Assembly: GCA_016790515.1 (NCBI GenBank) | Contig: JAEUOY010000101.1 | Span: 1-36,774 of the forward strand | Direction: 5' to 3' | Source: Burkholderiaceae bacterium | Lineage (GTDB): Bacteria > Pseudomonadota > Gammaproteobacteria > Burkholderiales > Burkholderiaceae_C | Length of the DNA stretch: 36,774 nt | Shown: piece by piece, positions 32,861 through 36,774 of the stretch | Layout: the number at the start of each line of letters is the position of its first letter | How positions within the stretch are numbered: the first letter of the stretch is position 1 | Translations under genes and position numbers: made by a program | The notes under the pieces: model-generated | Told to the model about the DNA's origin: nothing | The model's input: only the letters and a program-made list of their open reading frames with translations | Database searches by the model: none

Positions 32861-35164
32861 TCAGGCGACCTTGCGGACGGTCTTGGCCGGGGCCTTCCTG
32901 GCGGCCGATCGCGAACGCGCCGTCGCGGCCAGCGGCGCCGGCTCGGCGTCGGCGGCCGGCGCCGGGGTCGGCAGGGGGACCACCGCCGGCGCGGCAGCTT
33001 CCAGGCCCAGCACCTGCTGCAGTTCGGCCAGCCGGGCCTCGCGCCCGGCGTCCAGGTCGCCGCGCGCAGCGGCAATCTGGCGCACCAGCGCCAGCGCGCG
33101 CCGGGCCTCGGCCGCATCGGGGAGCAGTTTGGGCAGGGCGGCGACCGCACGCCGGCGGTCGGCCATCAGCACCATGGCCTGCAGCCGCACCGCATGCTTG
33201 ACGTCGGCCATCTTGACCTTGCCGGCATCGCCGCGCGCCGCCAGCAGGCGCTTGACCAGCTGGAACGGCCGCTCGTCGACGCCGCTGCCGTCGGCGGCGA
33301 CGTGGATCAGCATGCGCATCGCGGCGTCCAGCGGCGTGCCGTGTTCGATGCCGGCTTCCAGCGACTGGGCCTGGCTGCGCGCCAGCGCCTGGCCGGCAGC
33401 GCTGACCGAGCGGGCGCGCGTGCCCGCCCTGTCGGCCGGCAGGCCCAGCATCGCCGCCAGCCAGGGCGACTGGTAGATCGACAGGAACCACTGCTCCTGC
33501 ACCGCATCGCGCGCATCGCGGTAGGCATCCAGCGTCTTCTCGATCAGCTGCGACGCACCCTGCTCGGCCTGCGCAAACGGGTTGTCGGCGCTCACCACCT
33601 GGCGCTGCGCGCGCACCGCCTGCGCCATCCACTTGATCGGCCACATCGCCGGGTTCAGGTCCGACACCATCCAGCGCTCCATGCGTGCCGGGGTCATCGC
33701 GCGGGTGACCTGGGCGACGGTCTCGTTGGACATCGCCTTCACCGCCGGCGACAGCATCTGGTCGTAGATCGCCTGGCCGATCTCGGCCACCCGCTTGACC
33801 GCCTCGAAGGCCTGCTCGTCGTCGCGGCCGTCGTCCAGCGCCAGGATGTCGGACACTTCGCGCGGCTTGAAGACCGACACGTAGCGGCCCTCGACGAGGT
33901 CCAGGTTGGCCATGCCGGGCTGGGTGTCCTCGATCACCAGCTCGTACAGCCCGGGCGGCAGCATCTCGATCAGGTCGAGGGTGTTGGTGATCTCGGCGGT
34001 CTCCTTCTTCGCGACGCTGGCCGAGACGAAGATGCCCAGGTGGCCGATCTTCTGGTGCAGGCAGTAGACGATGGTCTGGCCCTGCGCCCGCATCTCGTCG
34101 ACGTTGTCGTACAGGTCGGCGATCCAGTTCAGCGCCTGCTGCGGCGGCGTGATGTTGTCGCCCCAGGACGCGAAGACGACGATCGGCGACCGGATGTTGC
34201 GCAGGTCCAGCCGCAGCTGGCCGTCGGCGACGACGACGCCGTCACGCGAGAGCTTGTTGCCGACGAACAGGTTCTGGACGATCCACTCCATCTCCTCCTT
34301 GTTCATCAGGTAGTGGCCGCCCCACCAGCGCTCGAACTCGAGGAAGCGTCCGCTCTCGGTGTCGACCTTGGCGTACAGGTCGTACAGCTTGCTCCAGTAG
34401 GTATTGGCCGGGTTCAGCTGCTCGAAATTGCTGACCAGGTGCGCGCCGTCGAACTTGCCGTGGCCCAGGTCGCCGGCCATCGACGCCAGCCACGAGCCGC
34501 CCAGCAGGCCACCCGAGTAGCGCATCGGGTTCTTGCCGCGCACGCCGGCCCAGTACGATATCGGCGAGCCGGCCAGCAGGATCGGCCCGACCAGTTCCGG
34601 CCGGGCGGCGGCCAGCAGCATCAGCGCCCAGCCACCCTGGCAGTTGCCGATCACGAACGGGCCGCCCTCGGCCTCGGGATGCAGCGCCTGGACCTTCTCG
34701 AGGAACCTGATCTCGGCGCGGGCGACGCATTCGATCGTCTGGCCCGGCTCCGGGTCGGGGAAGAAGCTGACGAAGTAGCAGGGGTGGCCGGCCTTCAGCG
34801 CGACGCCGATCTCGCTGTCGAGCTTGAAGCCGCCGATGCCCGGGCCGTGGCCGGCACGCGGGTCGATCACGACGAAGGGCCGCATGCCGGCGAGCGTCGG
34901 ATGGTCCTTCGGCGGCCTGATGCGCAGCAGCGCATAGTTGGCCGGGCGCTCGAACTGGCGCGCGTCGAGCACGATGTCGAAATCGAACACCAGCACCGGC
35001 GGCTTGCCCGACTGGGTGTGTTCGACATAGACGTTGCCGCGCTCGCGCAGCGTGTCCCAGAATAGGACCGAGCGCTGCCAGGCGTCGACCCAGTAGTTCA
35101 TCGCATCCTGGGCCATGCCGGGGACGGACCAGGGGGCCAGCGGGGTTGGCGTGGAGGGGGTCAT
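32861..35164 (-). CDS. DUF3141 protein, PHA-synthase-like alpha/beta hydrolase
   Basis: A 767-residue DUF3141-family protein. Its central part resembles class I PHA synthases: the lipase-like box G-N-C-Q-G with C175, an Asp in SWGDNITPP (D336) and a His in KIGHLGIF (H375), which could form the Cys-Asp-His triad. An N-terminal part (MNYWVDAWQRSVLFWD) and a long helical C-terminal half (about 430-720) follow. The last 45 residues are Ala/Pro-rich, then basic (RSAARKAPAKTVRK), like the tails of PhaF, PhaM or histone-H1-like proteins. The function is unassigned; it may act on acyl-CoA, polyhydroxyalkanoate or a related thioester. ATG 35164 has a GGAGAA site. It is the first gene of the block with pta, ackA and fabI. 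Confidence 0.8.
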   Translation of the reverse strand: MTPSTPTPLAPWSVPGMAQDAMNYWVDAWQRSVLFWDTLRERGNVYVEHTQSGKPPVLVFDFDIVLDARQFERPANYALLRIRPPKDHPTLAGMRPFVVIDPRAGHGPGIGGFKLDSEIGVALKAGHPCYFVSFFPDPEPGQTIECVARAEIRFLEKVQALHPEAEGGPFVIGNCQGGWALMLLAAARPELVGPILLAGSPISYWAGVRGKNPMRYSGGLLGGSWLASMAGDLGHGKFDGAHLVSNFEQLNPANTYWSKLYDLYAKVDTESGRFLEFERWWGGHYLMNKEEMEWIVQNLFVGNKLSRDGVVVADGQLRLDLRNIRSPIVVFASWGDNITPPQQALNWIADLYDNVDEMRAQGQTIVYCLHQKIGHLGIFVSASVAKKETAEITNTLDLIEMLPPGLYELVIEDTQPGMANLDLVEGRYVSVFKPREVSDILALDDGRDDEQAFEAVKRVAEIGQAIYDQMLSPAVKAMSNETVAQVTRAMTPARMERWMVSDLNPAMWPIKWMAQAVRAQRQVVSADNPFAQAEQGASQLIEKTLDAYRDARDAVQEQWFLSIYQSPWLAAMLGLPADRAGTRARSVSAAGQALARSQAQSLEAGIEHGTPLDAAMRMLIHVAADGSGVDERPFQLVKRLLAARGDAGKVKMADVKHAVRLQAMVLMADRRRAVAALPKLLPDAAEARRALALVRQIAAARGDLDAGREARLAELQQVLGLEAAAPAVVPLPTPAPAADAEPAPLAATARSRSAARKAPAKTVRKVA

Positions 35165-35234
35165 GTGGTTCTCCGATCTGGGGATGCATCTTCGCCCGGC
35201 AAGCTGCGGCGGGTCTTGATGGGTGTCAATCATA

Positions 35235-35278
35235 TGCTGCGGCGCAACATGCGCGATGCTGCCACGGCATTGTTGCGC
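35235..35278. promoter_or_regulatory. TGC-rich inverted repeat upstream of the DUF3141 operon
   Basis: GCGCAACA (35242-35249) and TGTTGCGC (35271-35278) are a perfect 8-bp inverted repeat with a 21-base spacer. TGCTGC occurs at 35235-35240 and again near 35257-35262. The block lies 70-115 bases before the DUF3141 ATG. TGC/GCA-rich sites are recognised by PhaR-type repressors of PHA genes, so this may be such an operator, but I cannot verify it. Confidence 0.4.
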
Positions 35279-35314
35279 GCCGATGTCCGGCGGCCCCGGC
35301 AACGCGGCGCTCGA

Positions 35315-36019
35315 TCAGCGCGGTGCGGTCGCGGGTGAGTTCGCCGCAGCGTGCGCCGCCAGCGCGTCGAACAGCACGCCGACGCCGAACTCGAACACCG
35401 CGTCGAGCTGGTCGACCCGGAGGTGCGGCGCCACGGCCCGGACATGCGGCAGGTCGGCCAGGTCCGGGCCGGCGGGGTCGCGCTCCAGGCGCAGCGGCGT
35501 CGGATCGCTGATGCGTTCGCGGCTGGCGCCCTCGGCCAGGCCGGCGCCGCTGGCGAAGCCGCCGATCAGCCGGAACCAGCGCGCCGATTCGGCGGCGTCC
35601 AGCCCCAGGTCGGCAAAGGCTACGAGCACGCGCTCGTACAGCGCCAGCGAGGGCGCGGTGTTGAAACGCCGGGCGGCCAGCAGCGGAAACGCCCGCGGGT
35701 GGTGGATCGCGCAGGCGCGGTAGCTGTGCACGAAACGCCGCAGCCGCTCCAGCGGCGGCATTTGACCGCGCGGCGGCAGTTCGGTCTCGTCGAGCAGGCG
35801 GTCCATCACCGCGTCGAGCAGTTCGCCCTTGCCCGGGAAGTGGTGGTACAGCGCCATCGCCTCGACGCCCAGGCGCTGGCCCAGCGGGCGCATCGAGAAG
35901 CCTTCCAGCCCGACCTCGTCGATCAGCGCCAGCGCCGCGTCGGCGATGCGCTCGCGGGTCAGCGGCTGCCGCGGCGCGGCGGACGATCGGGCGGCGGACG
36001 GCTTGCGGGATTTCGGCAT
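35315..36019 (-). CDS. TetR-family transcriptional regulator
   Basis: A 234-residue TetR-type regulator. An N-terminal Ser/Pro/Arg tail precedes the HTH (TRERIADAALALIDEVGLEGFSMRPLGQRLGV, then MALYHHFPGKGELLDAV). The C-terminal ligand-binding domain is helical and variable (residues 75-234), of the TetR_C type. It is divergent from the sterol-desaturase-family gene, with 101 bases between them, where symmetric sites overlap that gene's promoter. It likely represses that gene and itself. It sits 150 bases before the DUF3141 operon on the same strand, so it could also affect that operon. The ligand is unknown. Confidence 0.88.
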   Translation of the reverse strand: MPKSRKPSAARSSAAPRQPLTRERIADAALALIDEVGLEGFSMRPLGQRLGVEAMALYHHFPGKGELLDAVMDRLLDETELPPRGQMPPLERLRRFVHSYRACAIHHPRAFPLLAARRFNTAPSLALYERVLVAFADLGLDAAESARWFRLIGGFASGAGLAEGASRERISDPTPLRLERDPAGPDLADLPHVRAVAPHLRVDQLDAVFEFGVGVLFDALAAHAAANSPATAPR

Positions 36020-36027
36020 CGCGCGAC

Positions 36028-36056
36028 TTTACAACGTACAGGCGATGGGCTAGACT
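36028..36056 (+). promoter_or_regulatory. Sigma-70 promoter of the sterol-desaturase-family gene
   Basis: TTTACA (36028-36033) and TAGACT (36051-36056) are separated by exactly 17 bases, with a start expected near 36063, about 58 bases before the ATG. Confidence 0.55.
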
Positions 36057-36071
36057 GCATTTACGGTGTAA
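36028..36071. promoter_or_regulatory. Likely TetR operator pair
   Basis: TTAC-GGT-GTAA (36061-36071) is a perfect 4-bp-arm palindrome on the expected transcript start. TTTACAACGTACA (36028-36040), over the -35 box, is a looser relative. Both lie between the TetR gene and its divergent neighbour, the usual place for a TetR-type operator. Confidence 0.5.
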
Positions 36072-36120
36072 GGTCGATGCCGGCACCGGACTCCCGGGGC
36101 CTGGCGAAAGGAGATTCATC

Positions 36121-36774
36121 ATGCAAGCCGAAGATCTGGTCGCCCTGCTGATCCCCGCCACCTGGCTGGCAATGCTGGGCATCGAGTCGCTGGGCACAGG
36201 CCGGCGCTGGCCGGCGATCCGTTTCTGGCGCACCCGGGGCATGGCCTTCTTCGTGATGGTGATGACGCTCAATGCCGCGCTGCCGGCGCTGCTGCCGGCC
36301 TCGCTCGCATCGCATTCGCTGCTCGGCGCCGCGCGGCTGGGCCTGCTGCCGAGCGCCTTGCTCGGCTTTGCCCTGCTGACCCTGGCCAACGCACTTCTGC
36401 ACCGCGCCTACCACCGCCACGACCTGCTGTGGCGCTGGGTGCACCAGCTGCACCATTCGCCGCCGCGCATCGACGTCGCCGGCGCGGTGCTGTTCACGCC
36501 CTGGGAGGTGGTGCTGAACATCGCGGTGTTCCAGGCGCTGATCGTCTTCGTGCTGGGGCTGGACCCGGTGGCCGCCGCGCTGGTGGGCTACGTCTCGGTG
36601 TTCTACGGCCTGTTCCAGCACTTCAACATCCGCACGCCGCAATGGCTGGGCTACCTGATCCAGCGGCCCGAGTCGCACGGCGTGCACCACCGCCGCGGCT
36701 TGCACGCCTACAACTACAGCGACCTGCCGCTGTGGGACCTGCTGTGGGGCAGCTTCCGCAACCCGGCCGAGTTC
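36121..36774 (+). CDS. Sterol desaturase/fatty acid hydroxylase family protein, partial
   Basis: The first 218 codons of an integral-membrane di-iron enzyme; the gene continues beyond the window. It has N-terminal hydrophobic segments (about 5-20, 42-60, 78-92) and the His boxes HRAYH (94-98), HQLHH (108-112) and HGVHH (186-190), with a further H167 in QHFNI. This is the FA_hydroxylase/sterol desaturase superfamily pattern for a non-haem di-iron site that hydroxylates or desaturates lipids. AAGGAG lies 6-8 bases before ATG 36121. It is divergent from a TetR regulator. The substrate is not deducible; sterol use by the host is not implied. Confidence 0.88.
   Translation, partial: MQAEDLVALLIPATWLAMLGIESLGTGRRWPAIRFWRTRGMAFFVMVMTLNAALPALLPASLASHSLLGAARLGLLPSALLGFALLTLANALLHRAYHRHDLLWRWVHQLHHSPPRIDVAGAVLFTPWEVVLNIAVFQALIVFVLGLDPVAAALVGYVSVFYGLFQHFNIRTPQWLGYLIQRPESHGVHHRRGLHAYNYSDLPLWDLLWGSFRNPAEF

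Noticed and set aside
31370-35065. A plus-strand open frame of more than 1200 codons
   Set aside because: It is antisense to acetate kinase, the phosphate acyltransferase and DUF3141, all well supported. Composition is that of a mirror frame.

Overview
The window reads as the chromosome of a high-G+C betaproteobacterium, most likely Burkholderiales of the Rubrivivax/Leptothrix/Azohydromonas type. Grounds are G/C-saturated third codon positions, a Bug-type tricarboxylate-binding protein, an AcoR-type sigma-54 activator driving a Baeyer-Villiger monooxygenase, and a DUF3141-Pta-AckA-FabI block. The placement is inferred from gene content; no rRNA or tRNA gene is present.

Bases 1-6940 are a decayed mobile-element zone. 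It is bounded by two direct, identical-as-far-as-visible ends of one IS630-family element (copy A, only its 3' end, at 1-137; copy B, complete, at 5831-6940). Between them lie an opposite-facing IS630 tail, a small secreted Cys/His/Met protein, an IS1182-like transposase remnant, and the ruins of a TniB/TniQ-type (Tn7/Tn5053-like) transposition module. The TniB-like ATPase is split by an IS66-family element with perfect 26-bp inverted repeats and a perfect 8-bp target duplication. The TniQ-like gene carries a frameshift and is cut off by IS630 copy B.

Bases 7154-20664 are mainly catabolic genes. The first run holds an enoyl-thioester-reductase-like MDR enzyme, two SDRs, a KDG-kinase-like sugar kinase and a DAD-type cupin. 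An acylphosphatase/ferredoxin pair follows on the minus strand. Next come an isochorismatase-like hydrolase and a DUF2889, acyl-CoA dehydrogenase and thiolase run. Last is a sigma-54 activator divergent from a Baeyer-Villiger monooxygenase and serine esterase, with a good -24/-12 promoter between them. Oxidising a ketone to an ester, hydrolysing it and beta-oxidising the acid is a plausible joint role.

Bases 20891-24609 (minus strand) are an envelope/stress and signalling block: a small membrane-anchored protein, a BON lipoprotein, a DUF1328 mini-protein, a CHASE3 histidine kinase, a lone receiver and a NarL-type regulator. A 14-bp palindrome lies upstream of the regulator.

Bases 24875-29911 hold a GST and a Bug solute-binding protein (minus), divergent from a MarR-type regulator coupled to pxpB-pxpC-pxpA (5-oxoprolinase). 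One palindrome supplies the -35 boxes of both divergent promoters.

Bases 29915-36774 hold a minus-strand operon (DUF3141 PHA-synthase-like protein, phosphate acyltransferase, acetate kinase, enoyl-ACP reductase), a TetR regulator, and a divergent sterol-desaturase-family gene that runs off the window.
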